The notes: a model not told the origin generated them from the sequence alone. A DNA stretch of 32,143 bases from Ignavibacteria bacterium RIFCSPLOWO2_12_FULL_56_21 (GCA_001802945.1 MHAK01000050.1:1-32143), one strand, 5' to 3'; shown: positions 1 to 7,536, counted from the stretch's first letter. A program made the numbers and translations.

Positions 1-10
1 GAGCACTGCA

Positions 11-556
11 ATGAAACGATGGACCATCGATCCGATCCATTCCCAGGTAAACTTCAAGGTGAAGCATCTCGTCATTTCGACCGTTTCCGGTCATTTCGAC
101 ACGTTCACCGCAACCATCGACGCCGCAAAGGAGGATTTCAGCGATGCAACGATCGCGTTTGAGGCGGACGTTCACAGTATCAATACGAAGAATGAGCAAC
201 GCGACAACCACCTGAGATCTGCCGACTTCTTTGACGCTGCGGCGCATCCGAAAATGACGTTCGTGTCGACATCGGTGAAGAGACTCTCAGATTTCGAACT
301 TCTGATAACTGGAGACCTTACGATGCGCGGTATTACGAAGCAGGTCACGCTCGACGCCGTCTACAACGGTACCGTCCCCGGCTTCGGAGGAAATCTTGTC
401 GCCGGATTCGAGATCGTCGGTAAGCTGAATCGCTTCGATTACGGCCTGCAATGGAGCGCGTTGACGGAGACCGGCGGCATGGTCGTGAGCAACGACGTGA
501 AGCTGGAGATCCTGGCAGAATTCAACGCCGCGCAGGCGCAGGCAAAGGCAGCATAG
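11..556 (+). CDS. YceI-family lipocalin-like lipid-binding protein
   Basis: This 181-residue protein matches the YceI family over its whole length. It opens with WTIDPIHSQVNFKVKHL, has VSGHFDTF near residue 28, and has NEQRDNHLRSADFFD followed by HPKMTF near residues 61-84, all hallmarks of the family. YceI proteins form a lipocalin-like beta barrel that holds a long polyisoprenoid or amphiphilic molecule. Many have a signal peptide, but this one starts directly at the first barrel strand, so a cytoplasmic form is likely. The ligand cannot be read from sequence. Only ten bases lie upstream in the window, so its promoter is not visible. A strong hairpin terminator follows, so it probably ends its own transcript. 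Confidence 0.93.
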   Translation: MKRWTIDPIHSQVNFKVKHLVISTVSGHFDTFTATIDAAKEDFSDATIAFEADVHSINTKNEQRDNHLRSADFFDAAAHPKMTFVSTSVKRLSDFELLITGDLTMRGITKQVTLDAVYNGTVPGFGGNLVAGFEIVGKLNRFDYGLQWSALTETGGMVVSNDVKLEILAEFNAAQAQAKAA

Positions 557-626
557 GGTCCCAGGATCCTTATGTAGAAGACCAACCGCGAATCTTCGCG
601 AATTGCGGTTTATCCTCTCTCAAAAG

Positions 627-664
627 CAGCCCGGACAACGACACGTTGTTTCGGGCTGTTTGCT
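627..664 (+). terminator. Rho-independent terminator after the YceI-like gene
   Basis: CAGCCCG (627-633) pairs with CGGGCTG (652-658). Inside it CAACG (636-640) pairs with CGTTG (644-648) around an ACA loop. A T-rich stretch (TTTGCTTT) follows. A smaller inverted repeat, AACCGC (584-589) with GCGGTT (605-610), lies just upstream and may fold separately. The T tract is interrupted, so efficiency is uncertain. Confidence 0.65.
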
Positions 665-680
665 TTGTATCTTTGAGAAA

Positions 681-684
681 AGGA
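681..684 (+). promoter_or_regulatory. Ribosome binding site choosing the start at 694
   Basis: AGGA lies 9 bases before ATG 694 but touches the earlier in-frame ATG at 685. The spacing favours 694 as the real start of the channel-like protein. Confidence 0.5.
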
Positions 685-693
685 ATGGTCACC

Positions 694-1044
694 ATGTACG
701 AGCCGCGTCATCGCAAGCCCATCCCCCGACGCCATTTTGTCCGGCGTCTCCTGAAGCATGCCCTCGTATCCGCTGCGTTGATTGTCTTCTCTCTTGCGGC
801 GGGAATGGTCGGGTACCATCGGTACGAAGGCCTCCCCTGGCTCGACGCATTCCTGAATTCTGCGATGCTGCTTGGCGGCATGGGACCCGTAGAGTTTCCC
901 CACACAGACAACGGTAAATTGTTTGCGGGATTGTATGCGATGTATTCCGGTCTCGTCTTCCTCATTGCCGCCGGAGTCATTGTCGCCCCCGCACTGCACC
1001 GGATGCTTCACCTTTTTCACTGGCAAGAGACGGAGAGATCATGA
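694..1044 (+). CDS. Small two-TM pore-loop membrane protein (K+ channel-like)
   Basis: This 116-residue protein begins with a basic stretch (RHRKPIPRRHFVRRLLKH). It then has a transmembrane helix near residues 23-43 (ALVSAALIVFSLAAGMVGY), a re-entrant segment (WLDAFLNSAMLLGGMGPVE) and a second helix near residues 82-102 (LYAMYSGLVFLIAAGVIVAP). Helix, pore loop, helix is the layout of two-TM potassium channels, and GGMGPV sits where the selectivity filter would be. The canonical TxGYG filter is absent, so ion selectivity is unknown and it may not conduct. ATG 694 was chosen over ATG 685 because of AGGA spacing. Its stop is in the ATGA at 1041-1044, but the reading frame starting there is only 30 codons and looks meaningless. 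Confidence 0.7.
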   Translation: MYEPRHRKPIPRRHFVRRLLKHALVSAALIVFSLAAGMVGYHRYEGLPWLDAFLNSAMLLGGMGPVEFPHTDNGKLFAGLYAMYSGLVFLIAAGVIVAPALHRMLHLFHWQETERS

Positions 1045-1139
1045 AGACCGTCATCCTAAGCTTCATGGTGGACATTCAGGACACGATGTATGGTTTTCAT
1101 TTGTGCCAGAGTTGTGTAATCTCCCTCGCCTGAAAAAAC

Positions 1140-1565
1140 ATGCCCCGCAAACGCCCTCCTTTCGGCCAATCACGCCCCGCCGTCACTCCGCTTGCGCCCA
1201 TTTCGCCCGCAGAGATTGACCTTCTTTCGTTGTTCACGAAGAACACGCTGGGCAAGGATGTGCCGACTGAAGCCGCCATTGGCGACGTGCGCGTTGACTT
1301 TGCACGGCAGATCGTCATACGCAACAACATGACCATTGAGCTCTCCACAAGGGAAACCCGCCTCCTCCGCTACCTCTTTGCCCGCGAGGGAGAGGTCGTC
1401 GGGCGCGACGAGCTACTCCGCGAGGTCTGGGGATTCGAAGAGCCCCCGACAACCCGCTCCGTCGACAATTATATCCTGTCGCTTCGCAAGAAGATTGAGC
1501 CACACCCCTCCCGTCCCAGGCACATTCAGACGGTACGGGGGGGAGGTTATCGGTTCACCCGGTAA
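1140..1565 (+). CDS. OmpR/PhoB-type winged-helix regulator lacking a receiver domain
   Basis: Residues ~47-141 form a complete OmpR/PhoB C-terminal DNA-binding domain: a beta strand set (VRVDFARQIVIRNNMTIEL), the LSTRETRLLRYLFAREGEVVGRDELLREVWG helices, the recognition region SVDNYILSLRKKIE, and the wing ending TVRGGGYRFTR. The first ~46 residues are basic and proline-rich and have no phosphoacceptor Asp or other receiver features. Full family members are ~220-240 residues, so this is either a natural stand-alone wHTH protein or a response regulator that lost its N-terminal half. The ATG start has no strong ribosome site. The gene ends ~105 bases before the sensor-phosphatase gene. Two direct repeats 11 bp apart, the usual PhoB/OmpR binding geometry, lie in that gap, so it may regulate the cassette. 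Confidence 0.85.
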   Translation: MPRKRPPFGQSRPAVTPLAPISPAEIDLLSLFTKNTLGKDVPTEAAIGDVRVDFARQIVIRNNMTIELSTRETRLLRYLFAREGEVVGRDELLREVWGFEEPPTTRSVDNYILSLRKKIEPHPSRPRHIQTVRGGGYRFTR

Positions 1566-1577
1566 CGCATGAATCTT

Positions 1578-1596
1578 TTGACACAGGATTGACACA
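1578..1596 (+). promoter_or_regulatory. Direct-repeat site TTGACACA-GGA-TTGACACA (putative PhoB/OmpR-type operator)
   Basis: Two identical octamers, TTGACACA at 1578-1585 and 1589-1596, repeat with an 11-bp period, one helical turn. PhoB-type winged-helix dimers bind head-to-tail repeats at this spacing, and the E. coli pho box read on the other strand is likewise TGACAG repeated every 11 bp. The site lies just after the winged-helix gene and ~76 bp before the sensor-phosphatase start. The TTGACA cores could instead be -35 elements, but I see no good -10 at 16-18 bp from either. Confidence 0.5.
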
Positions 1597-1671
1597 ACTC
1601 CGCATTCACTTCTGCAACTTGTCTCTCGATAACGTCGTTCCTTGATGCACCTCCATCACCTCAGAGAGATC

Positions 1672-4600
1672 ATGCGCACACTTCTCCTTCTCCTCGTCTC
1701 CCTCGCAGTGCTGCCGGGTCGTGTTCATGCCCAGCGCGAGCGTCTCGTTCTCCGCACGTATGGTGTAAACGACGGACTCCCTTCGCAGGAGGTCCGCTCA
1801 GTTGTCCGGGATTCCTTGGGTCTCGTGTGGGTCGGAACTGCGACTGGACTGGCTGTATCGTCGGGCGATGCGTTCGTCAATGCGGAACGGGCATTCATCA
1901 TTACGTTCCCGCCTTCTCCCATCTCTCAGGTCGCTGTACATGCGCGAGAGGGCGGACTCCTGGTTTCCGGTGCGCAAGGGACCGCGGTTTCCGTTTCATT
2001 TGTCCGGCAGGATCCATATCGCAAAGGATACCACTGGAAGTCCCTCTTCTCGGAAATCCCGGATAATGTCCTCGCAACCTGGAATTTCACAAGCATCTTC
2101 AGGACCAGAATGAAGGAGGTGCTCATTGGCACCAAAGGTCACGGCGTGTGGACCCGGGTCGACACCGGCAAAGTCATGGATGCGTATTCCTTCATGCATG
2201 CGGAGCTCCGGAAGGTCGGTGAGGGGTTGACGGTGACAGCCATCGTTGAGGATTCTTCCGGCACCGTGTGGGTGGGAACGAACAAAGGATTGTTCACCTA
2301 TCTGGATGCGAGCTTGTTGCAGGTCCCGGCGCATCTTTCCGAACTGCGACACTCTCCGATCCGCACTCTTACCGTTGCACGGGACGGAAGCTTATGGATC
2401 TCTGCGGACGGCCGCGGCCTCTTCCACGTCCAGGCAGGGATCGCGGTCCACCCGAGGAAGATAGCAGGCATTCCCGGCGCTGCCGTGACCTCGATTTCAT
2501 GTTCTCCGAACGGCGATGTTTGGTGTGCAACGTCAAGTGGAGGATTGGTCCGGCTGAGGAACGGCAAGATAAGCGTCTTCACAAGATCGGACGGGCTCCC
2601 GACCAATGCATTCCATTGCGTTCATGCGGATGACGACGGTCTTGTCTGGGCAGGTTCATCGGAAGGATTGACAAAGATCCTGCCCGAATCGTATCTGCTG
2701 TATTCGGAAACGGATGGATTACCCCGCGGCGCATTCTTCGGCGTCACAAAGGCCCCGAATGGCGATCTCTGGTTCAGCGGAACCGGAGCCCTGGTCCGTA
2801 TGCGCGGCTCCGCCATCAGGTCATGGAAGACACAATCGTCCATCGGCAACCTTCCGTTGCTCAAGCCTGTCGTCGATTCTCAAGGACAGGTCTGGATGCT
2901 CTCCGCCCGCGGCGTCGTTCGATTCGGCGGGAACACGTTTACACTCTTCGCAGATTCGCTGATCGATGAACTGTATGCAAGTGTCTGTCGGTTGAAATTC
3001 CATCCGCAGGGCGGCATTGTCCTGCTTACTCCTACATACCTCCGGCGTTTCCGAAACGGTGCAACGACCACGATCCTCAAAGGCGAGCGGTTGCAGGATT
3101 TTGTCTTCGACAGGGCCGGCAACATCTGGGCGTACAGTTTTCCCGCGGTGTGGAAAGTTGCTCTCAACGACTCTGTGACACCGCTGGGGGATATAGGCTT
3201 TCCCGTCAACATTACGACCGGACATGGCGACAGCGTTTTTGTGCTCAATCGACTCAAGGGTTTCCAATCACAGTATGAATTGGAGCATATGGATTCGGTT
3301 TCGGCGCGGGACATGAATGACGACAAGAGTATCAAGACCCGGGGATATGTTGTCGACGGAATGGTGACGAAGTCCGGTCGCAGAATCATCACGACGACGA
3401 TCGCCGTCACTGAACAACTCGTCGGAGATGATCGTCTGAAGTTCTTGGCGTCCACAGAAAACATGGCCATTCTTTCTCCGCTCTATGAGCGTTCCGACGG
3501 GTCGATTCTCCTGTTCACAGTGACGTCGAAAAATCTTGGGTTCTATCACCTCGATCTCAACAAAGGTTCCCTGATCAAACAACCGTTGTTGAACTCGTCA
3601 ATAATTCGCGAGATGCGAGCAGGACCCCTTGGAATTTACCGTGTTGGAGGATCTTCTCTGGTGAAAGGATTACAGCTTCTCACCGAGGATTCCTCCGGTG
3701 TGCTCTGGGCGGCTACGCCGGTAGGGATCATGTCCTTCCCGCCATCCGGTTTGCAGTACCCGGTTCGGGCGCCCGTCCTTTGGAAGATCGTTGCCAACCA
3801 TGCCGTATTTTATTCATCAAGTGCCGCGGATGATTTCCGATATGTCACATTCCGGGCGGCTCCGCTGCTCGAAGGACAGTACGACCCTGTTGGATACTTT
3901 GAGGGACAGCGACTTACACTTCCATCGTCCATGAACAACCTCTCGTTTGTCTTTGCCGATCGTTCATATCGGACAGAAACGGGCGTGTTCTTTCAGTACA
4001 GGCTGGACGGCGTGGACACCTCCTGGTCTGACCCGGTTTCCGAAATGGAAGCTCGCTATTACGATGTTGATCAAGGGACTCACCGGTTCCGTGTTCGTTC
4101 AATGACCCCGGATGGTTTGATCTCGAAGGAGCATTGGGTGGATGTCAAGATCATAGTTCCGTTTTGGAAGGCGACGTGGTTCGCTGCACTCTCGATCGTG
4201 ACAGTGCTGTATGGCAGTGGCAGGCTCTATGCGCGGCGAATCCGCCAGCTCAGGGAAGAGAGCGACCGCTCAACATTGCAGGCCGTCCGCGAAAACGAAT
4301 TACATATGGCAAAGACACTTCAAGCAGGTATGCTCCCCGCCGCGTGCCCACAGATAAGAGGATTCGCCTTTGCGGCCCATTCACAACCTGCATCCGAGGT
4401 TGGGGGGGATTTTTACGATTTTCTGCAGGAAGAGAATCGTGTCGGCATTGTCCTCGGCGACGTCTCCGGACATGGTATCACCGGCGCAATGATCGTCGGC
4501 ATGGCCCGTACCTCGCTGCGTTTTGCAAGCTCTCAACTCGACGCTCCCGCGCAGATATTGAGCGTGGCCAACGAACGCCTGCGTCAGGATATCAGCCGCA

Positions 4601-5028
4601 ATGTGTTTGTTGCGATGTTCTACGGTGTTCTTGAACCGAAGAAGCGTATGCTCCGGTATATTTGCGCGGGAATTCCGACGCCGATCCTGGTGCGCAACGG
4701 GCGGGCATCCTACCTTCCTCAAACGCATGGCGATCGATTTCCGCTCGGCATTTTGTCTGGAGTGCGATACAAAGAAGCAAAAATTCCGCTCCGCCCGAAC
4801 GACCTTGTGATCTTCTACACGGATGGCATTGTGGAAGCAATGAACCATACAAAGGAGGAATTCGGATTCGAGCGGCTGTTACATAGCGCCGAAGAACTTG
4901 CATCCGAAACGACGGAATCCGTCGTTCGTAAACTCATGGACAACGTTGGACGTTTTACGGAAAACGCTCCCCAGGACGATGACATATCGATGGTCGTCCT
5001 CAGAGTGGAGAAGGGAGGCCGGTCATGA
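1672..5028 (+). CDS. Beta-propeller sensor (Reg_prop/Y_Y_Y) fused to a SpoIIE/PP2C phosphatase
   Basis: ATG 1672 is preferred because it has a purine-rich site and starts directly at a signal peptide (MRTLLLLLVSLAVLPGRVHA). TTG 1642 and ATG 1645 would add ten or nine residues. In the resulting 1118-residue protein, residues ~25-735 hold repeated two-component-regulator propeller blades (for example SSGTVWVGTNKGLF, NGDVWCATSSGGLV, DGLVWAGSSEGLTK). Residues ~750-820 are a Y_Y_Y domain (FQYRLDGVDTSWSD), ~827-853 a membrane helix, then a short coiled linker. Residues ~880-1118 are a SpoIIE-type PP2C phosphatase with GGDFYDF (~911), LGDVSGHG (~928), FYTDGIVEAMN (~1048) and QDDDISMVVL (~1102), so the metal-binding acidic residues are kept. 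It should sense a periplasmic ligand, probably a carbohydrate, and dephosphorylate a cytoplasmic STAS protein such as the one at 6391. The next gene overlaps by 4 bp. Confidence 0.93.
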   Translation: MRTLLLLLVSLAVLPGRVHAQRERLVLRTYGVNDGLPSQEVRSVVRDSLGLVWVGTATGLAVSSGDAFVNAERAFIITFPPSPISQVAVHAREGGLLVSGAQGTAVSVSFVRQDPYRKGYHWKSLFSEIPDNVLATWNFTSIFRTRMKEVLIGTKGHGVWTRVDTGKVMDAYSFMHAELRKVGEGLTVTAIVEDSSGTVWVGTNKGLFTYLDASLLQVPAHLSELRHSPIRTLTVARDGSLWISADGRGLFHVQAGIAVHPRKIAGIPGAAVTSISCSPNGDVWCATSSGGLVRLRNGKISVFTRSDGLPTNAFHCVHADDDGLVWAGSSEGLTKILPESYLLYSETDGLPRGAFFGVTKAPNGDLWFSGTGALVRMRGSAIRSWKTQSSIGNLPLLKPVVDSQGQVWMLSARGVVRFGGNTFTLFADSLIDELYASVCRLKFHPQGGIVLLTPTYLRRFRNGATTTILKGERLQDFVFDRAGNIWAYSFPAVWKVALNDSVTPLGDIGFPVNITTGHGDSVFVLNRLKGFQSQYELEHMDSVSARDMNDDKSIKTRGYVVDGMVTKSGRRIITTTIAVTEQLVGDDRLKFLASTENMAILSPLYERSDGSILLFTVTSKNLGFYHLDLNKGSLIKQPLLNSSIIREMRAGPLGIYRVGGSSLVKGLQLLTEDSSGVLWAATPVGIMSFPPSGLQYPVRAPVLWKIVANHAVFYSSSAADDFRYVTFRAAPLLEGQYDPVGYFEGQRLTLPSSMNNLSFVFADRSYRTETGVFFQYRLDGVDTSWSDPVSEMEARYYDVDQGTHRFRVRSMTPDGLISKEHWVDVKIIVPFWKATWFAALSIVTVLYGSGRLYARRIRQLREESDRSTLQAVRENELHMAKTLQAGMLPAACPQIRGFAFAAHSQPASEVGGDFYDFLQEENRVGIVLGDVSGHGITGAMIVGMARTSLRFASSQLDAPAQILSVANERLRQDISRNVFVAMFYGVLEPKKRMLRYICAGIPTPILVRNGRASYLPQTHGDRFPLGILSGVRYKEAKIPLRPNDLVIFYTDGIVEAMNHTKEEFGFERLLHSAEELASETTESVVRKLMDNVGRFTENAPQDDDISMVVLRVEKGGRS

Positions 5029-5945
5029 TGACATTTGCACGCGTCTTGCGCCTGCAACTCTGGGTCCTGGGAATTTGGGGAATCCTCCTGGTGACCGCTT
5101 TCGCTTTTGTCCTCGGCCCATCATATGCATCGTTTGTTGTGGGCTGGGGAATTGCCGTCTTTTGGACTGCGATGCTCTTGATCGAAGGATCGGCGTACGT
5201 GTTTGAACGTTGGCGTTCCGCGCTCGTTGTTCCGCGCGCGACGAAGTTCATGGCCACGGCAACGATGATCGCCACTCTCCTGCTCTTTGTCCTTCCCTGG
5301 TTACGATTCGTCGTCATTATCCTGAGCGAGACGATGTGGTTTGATCTCAAGTCGTACATTGCGGAATCAGTATTCGGGGGCTCCTACTGGGTCAACGCGC
5401 GATTCGCAGTCGCGATCCTGGTCACATGGGCCTTCATGTTCGGGTTCGGCCAAGGCGTACGAGCCCTCCTTTCGCACGGCACCAGTGACGGCGTGTCCAC
5501 AGCCCGCTGGTTGAAAATCGTTCTCATCGTCATGTTGGTCGTGATGTCCCTGGTCATACCGGGTCTCGTGGCGGTGTCGTTGCGGTGGATGCGGAATATG
5601 TCGTGGAGCGAATGGTATGCCGGCGCCTGGCGCGAGCAAGCTCTTCCTACCTTCAAAATTGTCGGTTATGCGTGCTTTCTCTTCGTTTCCATGAAGACGC
5701 TCCTTGCCTGGATTCGGATGTCCTCCACGATACGAACGCTCCAGGTGATCATTGTATCGGCTCTCCTGTGCATGGTCCCCTTCTTCTATGGGTTTGCACG
5801 GTATGGTCCGACGCTTCATCACCTCGACGTCATGGAAAATATCTATGCTGTTGTCACGGCACTGTTGCCGTTCGTCTTTTGGGGGATACACACGCTCTTC
5901 ACTCTTCGGAAGCGGCAAGTACTCCCGCCTGTGACTCCGGGATGA
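5025..5945 (+). CDS. Polytopic membrane protein of unknown function in the partner-switch cassette
   Basis: This 306-residue protein has about eight hydrophobic segments (approx. residues 10-32, 35-55, 75-98, 125-147, 163-187, 208-230, 237-258 and 272-292), with basic loops such as RRWRSALVVPR-like and RMSSTIRTLQ stretches. I recognise no family motif. Its start overlaps the phosphatase stop (ATGATGA, 5025-5028), and its stop overlaps the start of the RsbW-like gene (5942-5945), so translation of all three is coupled. That placement implies a role in the same signalling pathway, for example as a membrane anchor, co-sensor or regulated target. This is inference from position alone. No signal peptide cleavage site or enzymatic motif is visible. 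Confidence 0.75.
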   Translation: MMTFARVLRLQLWVLGIWGILLVTAFAFVLGPSYASFVVGWGIAVFWTAMLLIEGSAYVFERWRSALVVPRATKFMATATMIATLLLFVLPWLRFVVIILSETMWFDLKSYIAESVFGGSYWVNARFAVAILVTWAFMFGFGQGVRALLSHGTSDGVSTARWLKIVLIVMLVVMSLVIPGLVAVSLRWMRNMSWSEWYAGAWREQALPTFKIVGYACFLFVSMKTLLAWIRMSSTIRTLQVIIVSALLCMVPFFYGFARYGPTLHHLDVMENIYAVVTALLPFVFWGIHTLFTLRKRQVLPPVTPG

Positions 5946-6364
5946 TGTCATTGGGGGACAGATTCGAAGTACGACCTGTGATCGGATTGGAGCAGAAAGC
6001 GGTGGACCGCGCTGCCGACAGGGCGCGGTCGCTCGGATTCACGGGGGCGCAGGTCGACGATATTTGTACGGCTGTGCGCGAAGCGTGTTTGAACGCAGCC
6101 GAGCATGGCACGACCGTCAACGACACATATGAGGTCACAATCTGGTATGATAGTACGACGTTGTCCGTTGAGGTTTGGAGCCGGCGAGTTGCGATCCATC
6201 CCGGCGCAGCACCTCCTCATCTTGAGACCAAGATCGACGGGAATGAGAACCCCCGCGGCTGGGGGATATTCCTCATGCAGCGGCTTGCAGATTCATGTAC
6301 ATTTGAGACCAGGAATGGCGGAACCGTCGTTCGATTGACATTCCAGCAACATCGATCGTCATGA
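5942..6364 (+). CDS. RsbW/SpoIIAB-like anti-sigma factor (HATPase) with degenerate ATP-binding box
   Basis: This 140-residue protein has the HATPase_c_2 layout of RsbW-type serine kinases. The N box is intact (EACLNAAEHG, residues 47-56), and a G2-like box is present (NPRGWGIFLMQRLAD, near residues 103-117). The G1 box, normally of the form V-x-D-x-G-x-GFDPG, is VWSRRVAIHPG here (78-88). Ser80 replaces the adenine-contacting Asp, and Arg82 and Ala84 replace the glycines, with no length change. The protein may therefore not bind ATP or phosphorylate. In known systems RsbW phosphorylates the STAS partner and sequesters a sigma factor. It overlaps the upstream gene by 4 bp and is followed 26 bp later by its likely STAS partner. 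No sigma gene is nearby. Confidence 0.88.
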   Translation: MMSLGDRFEVRPVIGLEQKAVDRAADRARSLGFTGAQVDDICTAVREACLNAAEHGTTVNDTYEVTIWYDSTTLSVEVWSRRVAIHPGAAPPHLETKIDGNENPRGWGIFLMQRLADSCTFETRNGGTVVRLTFQQHRSS

Positions 6365-6390
6365 CGCACTAAGCGGAGGATCCACGCACC

Positions 6391-6747
6391 GTGGCAGACA
6401 CAACACATGAACCTGGGCCGGAATTCGACGTCACGTCAAGCTGCGAGCGGGGCATGGGGTTGATCACGTTGTCCGGCTACATCGCATCGAACGCGGAAGC
6501 CGCGATTCTCAAGGCGTACGACACAGTAACACAGCAAGGAGCGAAGGAGATTCGCTTCCATTGTGCTTCTGGAATCGTATTGACCAGCTCCGGAATCGCA
6601 GTTCTCATTTCTACGGTCGCAAAGGCGCGCAAGCGAAGTCAGCGTATCGTCGCTTCGGGATTGTCCGCCCACTACAAGAAGATCTTCTCCATGATCGGCT
6701 TGTCGGAGTATGTCGTGATCAATGACGATACCGCGGACAAACACTGA
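6391..6747 (+). CDS. STAS-domain anti-anti-sigma factor (SpoIIAA/RsbV-like)
   Basis: The start is GTG 6391 with GCGGAGGA about 11 bases upstream. The 118 residues form one STAS domain: LITLSGYIASNAEAAILKAYD, a central strand IRFHCASGIVLTSSGIAVLIS, and the closing helix KKIFSMIGLSEYVVI. In SpoIIAA/RsbV the phosphorylated serine follows an Asp in D-S-S-G. Here the motif is T65-S66-S67-G68, so the phosphoacceptor Ser66 is kept while the Asp is Thr. The upstream SpoIIE phosphatase is its likely activator and the RsbW-like protein its partner. Only one base separates its stop from the next start, so the next gene is co-translated. Confidence 0.88.
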   Translation: MADTTHEPGPEFDVTSSCERGMGLITLSGYIASNAEAAILKAYDTVTQQGAKEIRFHCASGIVLTSSGIAVLISTVAKARKRSQRIVASGLSAHYKKIFSMIGLSEYVVINDDTADKH

Positions 6748-6748
6748 A

Positions 6749-7423
6749 ATGTCTATGCAGATCAAAGCCGTCATCTTTGGCGCCTCGGGCATGGTCGGCG
6801 AAGGAGTTCTTCACGAAGCCCTTCGGCATTCCGAAGTTGTATCGGTGCTCGTCATCGGACGAAGATCATGCGAGATTCGACATGAGAAATTGAGGGAAGT
6901 GGTCACACCGAACCTGTACGATCTCTCGAGCCTCGAGGGTCAGTTTACTGGCTACAATGCCTGCTATTTCTGCTTGGGGACGACGTCGGTCGGTAAGAAA
7001 GAAGACGAATATCGCCGCATCACATATGACCTCACGCTGCATGCAGCCCGAACATTGTCACGGCTGAATCCTGATATGACCTTTTGTTACATCTCCGGAC
7101 TCGGAACGGACAGCAGCGAACAAGGAAAAAGCATGTGGGCGAGAGTAAAGGGCAAGACGGAAAACGACCTGATGAAACTCCCCTTCAAGGCTGCTTTCAT
7201 GCTCAGACCGGGTTTCATCAGGCCGATGGCAGGTCTGAAACGATCACACTCGTTCGCGCGAGTACTTATCCCTCTGTATCCGTTCCTGCATACGGTGGCT
7301 TCCAACTACGTGTGCACGTTGGAAGACGTTGGACGAGCGATGATCAATGTGACGCGGCTTGGCTATGAAAAGCGGATCCTGGAATGTGAGGACATTGAAC
7401 GGTGTGCGCGGGGCGAAGTATAA
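6749..7423 (+). CDS. NAD(P)-binding Rossmann protein, TIP30/HTATIP2-like atypical SDR
   Basis: The start at ATG 6749, one base after the STAS stop, gives 224 residues. An in-frame ATG at 6722, inside the STAS gene, is less likely. The N-terminus carries the dinucleotide motif GASGMVGEG after a beta strand (KAVIFGASG). Further motifs typical of this TIP30-like/YbjT-like group are ACYFCLGTTSVGKKEDEYRRITYDLTLHAA-type sequence, CYISGLGTD, and MWARVKGKTENDL with the Tyr/Lys region, then LRPGFIRP. These proteins bind NAD(P)H, and the substrate is generally unknown. It is the last gene of the signalling operon, so it may be a fellow traveller or a downstream effector. Confidence 0.85.
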   Translation: MSMQIKAVIFGASGMVGEGVLHEALRHSEVVSVLVIGRRSCEIRHEKLREVVTPNLYDLSSLEGQFTGYNACYFCLGTTSVGKKEDEYRRITYDLTLHAARTLSRLNPDMTFCYISGLGTDSSEQGKSMWARVKGKTENDLMKLPFKAAFMLRPGFIRPMAGLKRSHSFARVLIPLYPFLHTVASNYVCTLEDVGRAMINVTRLGYEKRILECEDIERCARGEV

Positions 7424-7430
7424 CGTTCGC

Positions 7431-7450
7431 CCACGAATCGACACGAATGC
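7431..7450 (+). repeat. Short ACACGAAT-type intergenic minirepeat
   Basis: CCACGAAT-CG-ACACGAAT repeats ACGAAT with a 10-base period. A similar block (CCACGAAT-GC-ACACGAA) lies at 24264-24280, also between genes. The shared core is 15 of 17 bases. This suggests a dispersed intergenic element, but two copies are weak evidence. Confidence 0.4.
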
Positions 7451-7492
7451 ATAATGGGATGGCTCCATTATCGCTGAGAATATGTGTATAAT
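7451..7492 (+). promoter_or_regulatory. Possible mgsA promoter region with palindrome and TATAAT
   Basis: ATAATGG (7451-7457) and CCATTAT (7465-7471) are perfect inverted arms around a 7-base loop. A perfect TATAAT follows at 7487-7492, 45 bp before the mgsA start. There is no recognisable -35 at 16-18 bp. The palindrome sits where a -35-overlapping operator would be, so activator or repressor control is possible. It could also be a weak terminator hairpin of the preceding operon. Confidence 0.4.
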
Positions 7493-7536
7493 GAATGTTC
7501 TTATGCAGCTAGAATTATTTTTGAAAAGTTACAACC

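Noticed and set aside
1041-1133. 30-codon frame starting at the ATGA that overlaps the channel-like gene's stop
   Set aside because: The product has no recognisable pattern and no receiver-domain similarity, and the overlap alone is not enough to call a gene.
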